The notes below the pieces were generated by a model. That model ran no database searches, was not told the origin of the DNA, and was given only the letters and a program-made list of their open reading frames with translations. 64,000 nucleotides of DNA from Flavobacterium cauense R2A-7 (lineage in GTDB: Bacteria; Bacteroidota; Bacteroidia; Flavobacteriales; Flavobacteriaceae): assembly GCF_000498475.1 (NCBI RefSeq), contig NZ_AVBI01000001.1, positions 124,001 to 188,000 on the forward strand. Direction: 5' to 3'. The translations under genes were made by a program, and so were the position numbers. Each line of letters begins with the position of its first letter. Position 1 is the first letter of the stretch. Shown piece by piece: positions 49,448 to 57,071 of the stretch.

Positions 49448-51010
49448 TTAAGCTCTTACGGAGAGACTGTTTTCCAGCCTTTCGTTTTCTTTTAAAAAAT
49501 CATTCAGAAAATATTTCAAATCACTGATTTCATATCCCTCCGGCAACAGCTTTCCATTAATAATTTTAACCGGCGCATAATTAAATTTGTTATGACGGCA
49601 CCAGTTGTACTGCTGTTGGATTTGATGTTTTGCCTTCATATCAATAACATTGCTTGCCCATTTCGCTTTCCATTCTTCAAGTTCCATTTTCTCAGCAAAC
49701 CAATCAACAATGGCATCCATTGCTTTTTCCGGAGTGGAATTATTCATGACCATAAGATTTTCTACAATAACTTTATAGGGATTCTCCTTGTTTTCCGGAT
49801 CGATGTTAAAAAGTATATTTAAAAAAACACGCTCCGGAAATTTTGAAACCAGCGCATAGGCATCTTCAAAAGCAGTATGACAGTGCATGCAACTCGGACT
49901 GACAATTATTGTTAATCGGGTAGCCGCATTTTTATTTCCGAAAAACACCCCTTGAAGCTGATTAAGTCCTTTGGTTGTCGGAATCTTCTTCGTTAGAAAA
50001 GTAAACAACTCGAAATTTCTTTTGAACCTTATCGACTGAACCACCGTTTGATTTGCTGTAACCTTTTCTTCAAAAACGGGTTTAACCAACAGCCAGAGCA
50101 GTATAAAAAGAAAAGCAAAAAAGAAAAACTCGAAAAAACGGATTGAAAAAACATCCGTAAAAGACTGATTCCCGAAGGTAAAAATCAAAACCTGAACTAC
50201 CACTATAAACGAAACCGCCAAACATAAAACGCACCATTTTTTTAATTCGGTTTTTTGAATCCATAGCGAATACAACAATATAGGAAGGGAAAAAACACTC
50301 AGGAATCCGACAATTATTGCCGAATCGTTGGGCTGAAAGAGTATTGCAGCAACACTGATACCAAAAAAAAGGAACGGTAAATCTGAAAACTGAATCCAAT
50401 TTTTTTCGGAATTTGAGTTAATCACAGAAGCACAGGAAGTATTCGATTTGAGTGTGCATATTTTGGCAACCAAAACATTTGCGTAGCCAAACCGCTCCTG
50501 AAGGATAAAAATACCGGTAATCAGTCCTGCAAGAGAAGTAAACAACAAGGCAATACTACTCGCATTGTACGGATTGGAAAGCAATGAAACGGTAATCAGC
50601 ACAACGGCCAGAAACACATAATACAACCCTCTCATGTTCAACGGTTCCGTATTGATATCGATTACCTCATTTGGCTCTATCAGTATAACAACCTGATCCC
50701 AGTCGGTAAGGAATTCATTAAACGTGAGATTTTGTTTTTTTCTGTTTTCAAATTCGATTGTTACGCCACTGCCTTTTTTCTGAGCCAAAACCATAGTGCC
50801 TCCCATAAGGGTTAAAAAATATTCGGGCAATTCCACAACCTGTTCTTTTGGAATTTTAGCTACAGCATTCACAATCGACAATGAATCCAATGCTTCCGTA
50901 ATGGCAAAAACACTCGGGTAATTGGGATGGGAAGTATACAGTTCCGAGAAGTCATCTTTCTGTTCCGAAAAATGATTTTTATCCAAATATTTTCTGACTA
51001 AATAGGCCAT
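49448..51010 (-). CDS. VKOR-thioredoxin fusion protein with inactive C39-like N-terminus (copy 2)
   Basis: The 520-residue paralogue of the protein at 45670 has the same three parts: a C39-like region without catalytic Cys (residues 1-115, SHPNYPSVFAITEALDSL), a VKOR domain with Cys185, Cys193 and the CVLC pair 260-263, and a thioredoxin-like domain with CMHC (374-377). The 8-residue spacing of the first cysteine pair is the same in both copies, but sequence identity is low, so the duplication is old or the copies were acquired separately. It is 94 bases upstream of the AA-site peptide gene and may pair with it specifically. Confidence 0.83.
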   Translation of the reverse strand: MAYLVRKYLDKNHFSEQKDDFSELYTSHPNYPSVFAITEALDSLSIVNAVAKIPKEQVVELPEYFLTLMGGTMVLAQKKGSGVTIEFENRKKQNLTFNEFLTDWDQVVILIEPNEVIDINTEPLNMRGLYYVFLAVVLITVSLLSNPYNASSIALLFTSLAGLITGIFILQERFGYANVLVAKICTLKSNTSCASVINSNSEKNWIQFSDLPFLFFGISVAAILFQPNDSAIIVGFLSVFSLPILLYSLWIQKTELKKWCVLCLAVSFIVVVQVLIFTFGNQSFTDVFSIRFFEFFFFAFLFILLWLLVKPVFEEKVTANQTVVQSIRFKRNFELFTFLTKKIPTTKGLNQLQGVFFGNKNAATRLTIIVSPSCMHCHTAFEDAYALVSKFPERVFLNILFNIDPENKENPYKVIVENLMVMNNSTPEKAMDAIVDWFAEKMELEEWKAKWASNVIDMKAKHQIQQQYNWCRHNKFNYAPVKIINGKLLPEGYEISDLKYFLNDFLKENERLENSLSVRA

Positions 51011-51244
51011 TCGTTTTTTCCTTTTTTAATGCAAAATTTCACTGATTCAGTTGACGAAATTCAGCATTTTAAGAATTAAAAAAAAGAGAACCTGCCTATA
51101 ATTCATAAATAATGAATAGATAATTTATAAATTATCATAGGATTTAAAAAAGTACAATGTATTGATTTAAAGAAAGTTAAATAAAAAAAATAGCAACCCG
51201 CTTTTGCAAAAAGGAGATTTATCGTTTTCTGTCTCTCTTGGGGA

Positions 51245-51252
51245 TAAATTTG
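51245..51252 (+). promoter_or_regulatory. Promoter -7 element of the divergent precursor gene
   Basis: TAAATTTG, 30 bases before the ATG at 51283. The rest of the 272-base gap (51011-51282) is AT-rich with no other clear element. Confidence 0.5.
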
Positions 51253-51282
51253 TTAAAACATCAATTTAACCAACAAAAAATT

Positions 51283-51441
51283 ATGAAACGCAAAACCTTA
51301 AATCTTGAAGATTTCACAAGAAATCAATTGACCAAAAAAGAACAAAAAACCATTAAAGGATCAGGCGATACAACAACGCCGGAAGACGATAAAAAAGATC
51401 CCCTGAATCCTATCCCGGTAAAAGGAAACGGAAACCTATAA
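51283..51441 (+). CDS. Precursor-like peptide, 52 residues, no cysteine, divergent
   Basis: The peptide reads MKRKTLNLEDFTRNQLTKKE, then QKTIKGSGD: the 'LNLxxFxxxxLxKxEQKxIxGG' leader pattern of Bacteroidetes peptide precursors, with GSG at residues 26-28 in place of GG. The core is short (about 24 residues), Pro-, Lys- and Asp-rich and without Cys. It is the only plus-strand gene of the cluster and is convergent with the TPR-AraC regulator, one base from its stop. It may be a signal peptide for the regulator. I chose the ATG at 51283; an upstream in-frame start lies before the promoter box. Confidence 0.6.
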   Translation: MKRKTLNLEDFTRNQLTKKEQKTIKGSGDTTTPEDDKKDPLNPIPVKGNGNL

Positions 51442-51442
51442 A

Positions 51443-53239
51443 TCAGGTATCGGAAGAGGATTTAACTATCATTTCCTCTTCTATTTTTTTAATAAAACGA
51501 ATCGGAGTTACTCCGGTTCGTTTACTAAAACTTTTGGTAAACGAAACCGCATTTTTATATCCAACACTTTCCGCCATGGCTTGTGTTGAATATTTCCGGT
51601 AAGTTGAATTGCTGATCATTTCGTCTATTACATAATTGATTTTCAATTCGTTGGCATATTCACTAAAGGTTTTACCAAACCGTTTATTCACTACATACGA
51701 CAAATAGGTGGTATTGGTTTTTATTTTTTTAGCAATAGACTGCAAGGTAAAATCCGGATTGAGGTAATACTGCTTTTTCTCCAGTTGGAGTAACTTGCTC
51801 ACAATTTCATTTTCTTTTTCCTCATCAATACTCAATGCCGCTGGTTTATTTTTTTCAATCGCAACTGTCGTTTGAGTATCATTAGAAAGCAAAACATCTT
51901 CCACTCCGTTAATTTTCTTTTCAAGATTTGCTTTGTGTTCTGCGATTAAGGCGCTTATTTTAACTTCGATTTCCCTTCGGCGCTTAATATTCCTGAACAA
52001 AACAAACAACAGCACGATAAACAAAACAACCGTAAAGCCTATCAAACCATTTTTTAGAAGAATCCGGTTCCGATACTTATTCTGTATCCCGTTCATCTCT
52101 TTGTTTAAGTCCGACAAACCCATCGTATAATTCACATCCAAAGCTTCTTTGGTTATTTTCGATTCGTTTTTTTCGAAAGCATCCAAATAAATCTCCGAAT
52201 ATTTATAAGCATTAGCTGCATCGTTCTTTTCATTATAAATCTTGGCCTGATAATAATTCGACTTTATAAATTCCAAATCGCCCGTTTTCCTGATTTTGTA
52301 GATGGAATCCACTTTCATAAAACAAGCCAGCGCCTTATCGTACTTTTTTTGGGTAAAATACAAACTCCCGAGATTAAGATTTACATTGTAATATTCGTCA
52401 TCATAACCATTGTTTTTGGTCAGTAACATCAAACTGTAATATACTTTTTCAGCAGCCGCGTACTCTTCTTTCATAAAATAAATATTCCCCAGATTTATCT
52501 CGCAACTGATTTTTCTGTCGGTAAATTTTGCAGAATAGGTTATCGCTTTTTTATAAAAATATTCGGCTGAATCCAATAAATAAAATTTTCGGGTATCGTT
52601 ATGGGTATAATACTCCCCTTCATAAAAATTCCCCAGATTGATATAAACATTCCCTTTATCTCTTATAAATTGTTCATCAGTATATTTATATTTTAGACCA
52701 TCCAACATTGCACTGACCCCTCTCGAAATATCAATGGCCTGCTTATAATTCCCAACCTCATCATTAATCATTGCAATGTTATTCTTAAATTTTATAACCT
52801 GCATAAAATCACCAATACTTTGGGAAAGCCGTATTCCTTTTTCATACTTGTCCAAAGCTAGCTTGTAATTTCTCCTTTTCCAGTCAATTAACCCCCCTAC
52901 ATTTAACATAAAGGCATTTATTTTCACTTTTTCTTTAGAGGAAGGTGCTTTACGCAAATAGGTAAGTGCGGCGGCATATGATTTATCCGATGAAGGTCTG
53001 TCGCTTTTCAGCTGAAAATAATAGGCTTTACTGGCCAATGCAAAAGTCTTGTGCAACGGATTTTCATCTATTGTTTCCAATTCGGAAGCATAAACCAAAA
53101 CGCTGTCAATGTTAACATTGAACGATGTTTTTATTTTTTCCTGTAGTGCCAGGATTTTTTCGTCATAAGCACCCTTGTCTTCCTGTGAATACACAGAAAA
53201 AGGGAGCATTAAAAATACCAAGAAGAAGAAAAAACGCAT
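51443..53239 (-). CDS. TPR-containing membrane regulator with AraC-type HTH
   Basis: The 598-residue protein has a signal peptide (MRFFFFLVFLMLPFSVYSQ), an extracytoplasmic TPR region (residues about 60-370, for example INLGNIYFMKEEYAAAEKVY), one membrane helix at 396-416, a short coiled coil and a C-terminal AraC domain (TLQSIAKKIKTNTTYLSYVV, then NAVSFTKSFSKRTGVTPIRF). It senses something outside the membrane by TPR repeats and binds DNA inside. It stands at the head of the peptide cluster and has its own promoter element. Control of the cluster is inference. The ATG at 53239 gives the signal peptide. Confidence 0.87.
   Translation of the reverse strand: MRFFFFLVFLMLPFSVYSQEDKGAYDEKILALQEKIKTSFNVNIDSVLVYASELETIDENPLHKTFALASKAYYFQLKSDRPSSDKSYAAALTYLRKAPSSKEKVKINAFMLNVGGLIDWKRRNYKLALDKYEKGIRLSQSIGDFMQVIKFKNNIAMINDEVGNYKQAIDISRGVSAMLDGLKYKYTDEQFIRDKGNVYINLGNFYEGEYYTHNDTRKFYLLDSAEYFYKKAITYSAKFTDRKISCEINLGNIYFMKEEYAAAEKVYYSLMLLTKNNGYDDEYYNVNLNLGSLYFTQKKYDKALACFMKVDSIYKIRKTGDLEFIKSNYYQAKIYNEKNDAANAYKYSEIYLDAFEKNESKITKEALDVNYTMGLSDLNKEMNGIQNKYRNRILLKNGLIGFTVVLFIVLLFVLFRNIKRRREIEVKISALIAEHKANLEKKINGVEDVLLSNDTQTTVAIEKNKPAALSIDEEKENEIVSKLLQLEKKQYYLNPDFTLQSIAKKIKTNTTYLSYVVNKRFGKTFSEYANELKINYVIDEMISNSTYRKYSTQAMAESVGYKNAVSFTKSFSKRTGVTPIRFIKKIEEEMIVKSSSDT
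51453..51489 (+). terminator. Terminator of the divergent precursor, inside the regulator gene end
   Basis: GAAGAGGA (51453-51460) pairs with TCCTCTTC (51474-51481) over a 13-base loop, followed by TATTTTTTT. It lies inside the 3' end of the convergent regulator gene. Confidence 0.6.
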
Positions 53240-53259
53240 CGTCACTAATATTTTTTTTA

Positions 53260-53267
53260 CAAAAGTA
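53260..53267 (-). promoter_or_regulatory. Promoter -7 element of the TPR-AraC regulator
   Basis: TACTTTTG on the minus strand, 20 bases before the ATG. The remaining gap to 53521 holds the 17-base repeat at 53325 and nothing else I can name. Confidence 0.55.
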
Positions 53268-53324
53268 ACTATAATCAATCGAACTCTGCTAAAACATTTT
53301 TTCGAATAAAATTATAACAGCCCT

Positions 53325-53341
53325 AAATTGAATAGTTAAAT
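53325..53341 (+). repeat. 17-base direct repeat, left copy
   Basis: AAATTGAATAGTTAAAT occurs here and again at 57072-57088, on either side of the grasp-with-spasm locus. In this AT-rich context a chance match cannot be excluded. Confidence 0.5.
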
Positions 53342-53521
53342 ACTTATAGCACAATAACCAAATTAAAAATCAGCACTTCTGCAATTTCCCAATTTGTAAA
53401 AATGTTATTGACACAGTTCTCTTTGTCATGATGTTACAAAAGCCGAATATTTAACATAACGATACCTACTGTTTCTGAATTTCAATTTTTCTTACGTGGT
53501 CTAACAATTTTAAAATTCATT

Positions 53522-54598
53522 TTATTTACCCTGCAAACGATAATATTCTATTGCTTCTTGCTTCAATGGATTGGTACTCCATTCTTCCCACTCATTAGTA
53601 TAAGGATCATAACCGCATTTTAAAGGTTTGGAATATTGGTCCTCCGGATTTTCTGTATAGGCACGACAATCGGTACAAATATGACGAAATTCGCAGTCTT
53701 TACAAACTTCTATCTGATCTTTTGTGATATGCCAGTATTTTTTAAAATTGGGGTGATTTAAAGCTTCTTCAAGGGTTGTGTCTTTAATATTTCCGAAGCT
53801 TTCAGTCATGGAGGGGCAGTTTTTGATGTTGCCGTTTTTATCTATAGAAATTTTCCGATTGAGACAGGTGTTGTGATGTTGGGATTCGGTGAAAAGTTTT
53901 GTATTTATCACCAAACTCATATTGGTAATTAAACCGCAATGCGTAGCATCATTAACCACATCTTTTGTGTAAATAATATAACCTACATTATTGGACAAAG
54001 ATTTAATAAAATTATTCTTAGGTGAATTTGTAATCACAAAATATGCAACCCTGGAATTATTTGAAATAATAGCATTTAGAATGTGCTCCGTTGTTTCTTC
54101 TGAATAGTGCAGTACAAAACCGACTGAACTGATTATGGATTTTTTCAACTGCAAATAGTTCAAAATATCGTTTACAATTTTAATTGCCTTCTGATCATAA
54201 AACCTAAACTCAACTGCTTTACATTTTAAACTATCCAATTCAAAAAGTATTTTTTCAAATTCAAAGTTTTCTCCAACATCGATTATTGCATTATTAATCC
54301 GGAAAGGGTCTTGCCATTGTAAACCCATTTTAGGAAACCAATTGGGATGGTGTGTAAAAAAAACATACTCTTTTTCTAACAAAAAATCGATGTATTCATC
54401 TATAATTTCATCATACAGATTCTTATATATATATTTTATTTCAGTTGTCGATTTACCCTCATGTAAAATCAAAATTTCACATAAATCATTCGGAATGAAA
54501 TCAAATCTATTCCTTTGCAAATCACAAATCAAGCTTCTTTCTGCACCTTTAACCGGAATACAGTTGGCAAATAGTTTTATTTTTTTAATCGAACTCAA
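53522..54598 (-). CDS. gwsS: Grasp-with-spasm SPASM-domain peptide maturase
   Basis: About 358 residues. The conserved opening KLFANCIPVKGAERSLICDL and the C-terminal SPASM cysteines identify the GwsS family: HNTCLNRKISIDKNGNIKNC (CX10GX4C), then CKDCEFRHICTDC and a last Cys in LKCGYDPY. No radical SAM CxxxCxxC motif is present anywhere, so the protein looks like a SPASM protein without the SAM cluster. It has no ATG start. I chose TTG at 54598; another TTG at 54667 would add 23 residues inside the preceding small gene. It probably modifies or binds the precursor together with the ATP-grasp ligase. Confidence 0.85.
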   Translation of the reverse strand: MSSIKKIKLFANCIPVKGAERSLICDLQRNRFDFIPNDLCEILILHEGKSTTEIKYIYKNLYDEIIDEYIDFLLEKEYVFFTHHPNWFPKMGLQWQDPFRINNAIIDVGENFEFEKILFELDSLKCKAVEFRFYDQKAIKIVNDILNYLQLKKSIISSVGFVLHYSEETTEHILNAIISNNSRVAYFVITNSPKNNFIKSLSNNVGYIIYTKDVVNDATHCGLITNMSLVINTKLFTESQHHNTCLNRKISIDKNGNIKNCPSMTESFGNIKDTTLEEALNHPNFKKYWHITKDQIEVCKDCEFRHICTDCRAYTENPEDQYSKPLKCGYDPYTNEWEEWSTNPLKQEAIEYYRLQGK

Positions 54599-54767
54599 AT
54601 TTGAAAATCTTAGATATGGGTTTGAAAAAATTCTGAGGTGTAATTTGATTGGATTGATAAAAATCAATATCCATGACTTTTTTGTTTCTTAATATTGTTT
54701 GCTCTTTTTCAACTTTTTGCACTTGCTGAAATTCTAAAGGAAAACCCTCTTCAATAAAATTATTCAT
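54585..54767 (-). CDS. Unrecognised 60-residue protein between the ATP-grasp and SPASM genes
   Basis: The ATG overlaps the ATP-grasp stop as ATGAATAA, and its own stop overlaps the first codons of the SPASM gene, so it is translationally locked into the operon. The protein is MNNFIEEGFPLEFQQVQKVE, then EQTILRNKKVMDIDFYQSNQ and ITPQNFFKPISKIFKFEFD. It has no leader motif, no Cys and no membrane helix, with a polar N-terminal half and an aromatic C-terminal half. I do not recognise it. It could be a recognition subunit or a partner of either enzyme. Confidence 0.65.
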   Translation of the reverse strand: MNNFIEEGFPLEFQQVQKVEKEQTILRNKKVMDIDFYQSNQITPQNFFKPISKIFKFEFD

Positions 54768-55695
54768 AAACTACTTTTTCGATTAACAGTTCTGCTATAT
54801 GCTTATCAACATAATAATTACAGGACTCCGACAACCAATGATACTGACCCATAGGATTAATTTCCAAAAAAACAAACTTATTCTCTGGCGTTAAAATCAA
54901 ATCTATTGACCCGGAATTACATCCAATAAGGCTGACAAATTCTTTAATTTTTGCTAAAGTAGTTGCCTCTAATTCAAAAGGAACGCATCTGTTCGGGCTC
55001 ACATCATTATAATTCCTAAAATCAATTTGCGTTTTTAAATCATTTTGAGAAAAGATTGCCATGGCATAAAAATTATCCAAAATAAAAAAAATCCTTATTT
55101 CAATTTCTTTGTCAATATATTCTTGAATCAATGAGGGAGCAAAATATTCCGACACCTTTTCAAAGTCCACAACAATTGTCCCATTCCCTTTATAATAGCA
55201 ATCTTTTTTTTCAAGGAATGGAGAATAAACCAATGATTTTGTGATGTATTTTTTATTTACTTCAACAAAGTTTAGCAAATCTTGCTTATTATTTGTAACT
55301 ATTGTTTTAGGTATTTCAAGCCCTACCTTTGCAGCTGCTTGCAAATTGTTAAGTTTATTATTCTCTAATTCATGGACATACGACCCTATATAATTCTTTG
55401 GATTGCTTTTTTCAAGAGTTGCGAGAACCGGAAACTGTTCTTTTTTTAAATACCCTATCCATTCCGATTTTTTTAAATGCGTAGGCAATAAAGACATATA
55501 CCCTCTTCTGTTCCAAACAATACAATCCGAAACGGAAGTAGTCGTTTCCTGTGTAGAAATCCTTATACAAAAATCTGACCTATCGGAATCCACGTTTTTT
55601 CTTTCAAAGTCAATATCATAATAATCCAACCATTCGAGTACATTGTTCGTCGACTTATCATTACGCTCTGATATGATAATCAAATTCTTATTCAC
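54760..55695 (-). CDS. gwsG: Grasp-with-spasm ATP-grasp ligase
   Basis: The 311-residue protein has the peptide-modifying ATP-grasp layout: an N-terminal alpha/beta part (NLIIISERNDKSTNNVLEWL), a variable middle with SDCIVWNRRGYMSLLP, then the ATP-binding part with LIQEYIDKEIEIRIFFI and GSIDLILTPENKFVFLEINP, and MGQYHWLS after the Mg-binding EINP. This is the GwsG type, related to graspetide ligases, which make ester or amide links between side chains. The start is GTG at 55695, overlapping the upstream lipoprotein gene as GTGAATAA. The small gene downstream overlaps in the same way. Confidence 0.9.
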   Translation of the reverse strand: MNKNLIIISERNDKSTNNVLEWLDYYDIDFERKNVDSDRSDFCIRISTQETTTSVSDCIVWNRRGYMSLLPTHLKKSEWIGYLKKEQFPVLATLEKSNPKNYIGSYVHELENNKLNNLQAAAKVGLEIPKTIVTNNKQDLLNFVEVNKKYITKSLVYSPFLEKKDCYYKGNGTIVVDFEKVSEYFAPSLIQEYIDKEIEIRIFFILDNFYAMAIFSQNDLKTQIDFRNYNDVSPNRCVPFELEATTLAKIKEFVSLIGCNSGSIDLILTPENKFVFLEINPMGQYHWLSESCNYYVDKHIAELLIEKVVYE

Positions 55696-56332
55696 TACTG
55701 TTGTTTTTTATCCATTTATTTACATCAATATTTTTTCCAAACGAACCGTCTTTTCTTCCGTCTACATCCCATAAATAATGTTTCATTTCCTCATCAGAAA
55801 CTCTTCTCGCCTGGTATTCTTTTAACATTAATCTTTTGATTTTTTTTCCAACAATACTTTGATGATTGATGTGGGTTAAAACACTTGTAATTCCTTGCTT
55901 TAAAGAATCACTCTTCCACGTCCTGAAATAATAGGACGGATAACCGTACTTTTGTAGGATCTTATATATTTTATTTGCGTGAATGCTGTCAGTAATAAAA
56001 ACTAACTTTTCACTTTCCTTCACTTTTTTTTCAAATTGCTTTTTTACTTCCATCGGCATTTTTTGCAGTTGACTCGAAACGGAAGGCAATTTCGAAACAT
56101 CAATCACGTTTAAGTCCTTCGCCCCAGTTACAATCAAACTATCCCATACCGAACTTGGCGTTCTTATTTTGTATTCTCTCTCCAATACTGTATTTTGTTT
56201 TCGAACAGCCTGATCGGTAAAAACCATTACTTTAAGTTCATTAGAAATAGACACTTGATCTCTTTTAAACAAATAATTTTTAGAACAGGATAAAAAGCAT
56301 ATTGATATTAAAATAACAAATAAATTTTTCAT
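55688..56332 (-). CDS. Lipoprotein encoded between precursors and maturation enzymes
   Basis: The 214-residue protein has a lipoprotein signal (ISICFLSC, Cys16). The mature part is helical with SSVWDSLIVTGAKDLNVIDV and a C-terminal KIYKILQKYGYPSYYFRTWK segment resembling DUF6624 (a helix, then 'kyGyP'). No enzyme motif is visible. It is fixed in the operon between the precursor genes and the ATP-grasp gene, overlapping the latter by 8 bases. A role in immunity or in holding the peptide outside the cell is possible but only inference. Confidence 0.7.
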   Translation of the reverse strand: MKNLFVILISICFLSCSKNYLFKRDQVSISNELKVMVFTDQAVRKQNTVLEREYKIRTPSSVWDSLIVTGAKDLNVIDVSKLPSVSSQLQKMPMEVKKQFEKKVKESEKLVFITDSIHANKIYKILQKYGYPSYYFRTWKSDSLKQGITSVLTHINHQSIVGKKIKRLMLKEYQARRVSDEEMKHYLWDVDGRKDGSFGKNIDVNKWIKNNSSE

Positions 56333-56345
56333 CTTTTTTTTGAAT

Positions 56346-56381
56346 AAAAAAGTTGGACCGTGTTTCCACAGTCCAACTTTT
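56346..56381 (-). terminator. Terminator between precursors and the enzyme genes
   Basis: AAAAGTTGGAC pairs with GTCCAACTTTTTT over a 12-base loop (minus strand), followed by TTTTTTATT. Since all genes downstream need the same promoter, it probably ends most but not all transcripts, giving much precursor and little enzyme. Confidence 0.75.
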
Positions 56382-56386
56382 ATAGT

Positions 56387-56614
56387 TTATGGCTTAGGCG
56401 GATCTGCAATTACAGAAATATAAGAGCCTGCTTCAGCATCTGAATTCACTTGACCATTTCCATCTTCATCATAGAAAACATCACTTATATATCCTGCAAA
56501 AAATTCATATCCTGTATGAACAAATCCAGCTTTACAATTTTGCGACATCAAACCTCCCCGAACACCTGTCAGTTCAGAATTATTTAGCGCTTTAAAATCA
56601 CATATCTTTTTCAT
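56387..56614 (-). CDS. Grasp-with-spasm precursor peptide A2
   Basis: The 75-residue peptide has a leader MKKICDFKALNNSELTGVRGG ending GG at residues 20-21, and a 54-residue core. The core contains FYDEDGNGQVNSDAEAG, a Dx(N/D)xDG-like acidic loop, with Asp, Glu, Ser and Tyr enriched: possible donors and acceptors for side-chain links made by the ATP-grasp ligase. The core of the first precursor has the same length and a similar loop. An in-frame ATG at 56626 directly after the stop of A1 would add four residues. Confidence 0.75.
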   Translation of the reverse strand: MKKICDFKALNNSELTGVRGGLMSQNCKAGFVHTGYEFFAGYISDVFYDEDGNGQVNSDAEAGSYISVIADPPKP

Positions 56615-56626
56615 AAATCCATTCAT

Positions 56627-56851
56627 TTAAGGGCAAGATATCGAAGTACATACTGTTGCTGATTCCCCAGTATTATATACCCCATCATAATTTACATCGT
56701 TAAAACTATCCGTTGTTGTAACTGTACAACCATTTGCATCTTTGTAAGGATCCTTTGAAGTTGCAATCCAATTTGAAATTTCAGGTAACCTACCGCCCGT
56801 AAAAATCCCCAGTTTCGTTTTTTCATTGATAAATTCATTCAATTTTTTCAT
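56627..56851 (-). CDS. Grasp-with-spasm precursor peptide A1
   Basis: The 74-residue peptide has a leader MKKLNEFINEKTKLGIFTGG ending in GG at residues 19-20 and a 54-residue core rich in Thr, Ser, Asp and Asn, with three Cys near the ends. The segment FNDVNYDGVYNTGESATV carries the acidic loop shared with A2. It is the first gene of the grasp-with-spasm operon; its stop is directly followed by the first possible start of A2. The 276-base gap upstream (56852-57127) contains the promoter of the divergent dehydrogenase but no clear minus-strand TAnnTTTG box. Confidence 0.78.
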   Translation of the reverse strand: MKKLNEFINEKTKLGIFTGGRLPEISNWIATSKDPYKDANGCTVTTTDSFNDVNYDGVYNTGESATVCTSISCP

Positions 56852-57071
56852 CTCTTCATTTTTTAATAAATAATTAAATATTTGCTAATAGCTTCTTAAC
56901 TAAATCAAAGTTTCTGCGCACAAAACCGTTTTAAAAAAGTAAGAATCCACTGCAATATTAAAATATTTGTAAGAATATTCCAAATAAAAAATAATCTTTG
57001 ATATTTTTTAATAATAAATTGAACAACATCCTTTACCCAAGCACCTATCGAAACCAAATTATAACACCTAC

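Noticed and set aside
53522..54667. Calling the SPASM protein a radical SAM enzyme
   Set aside because: No CxxxCxxC motif is present, although the SPASM cysteines are complete.
43458..56851. Phage or transposon origin of the peptide islands
   Set aside because: No integrase, transposase or tRNA-associated att site was seen near the islands; only the short 17-base repeat hints at insertion.
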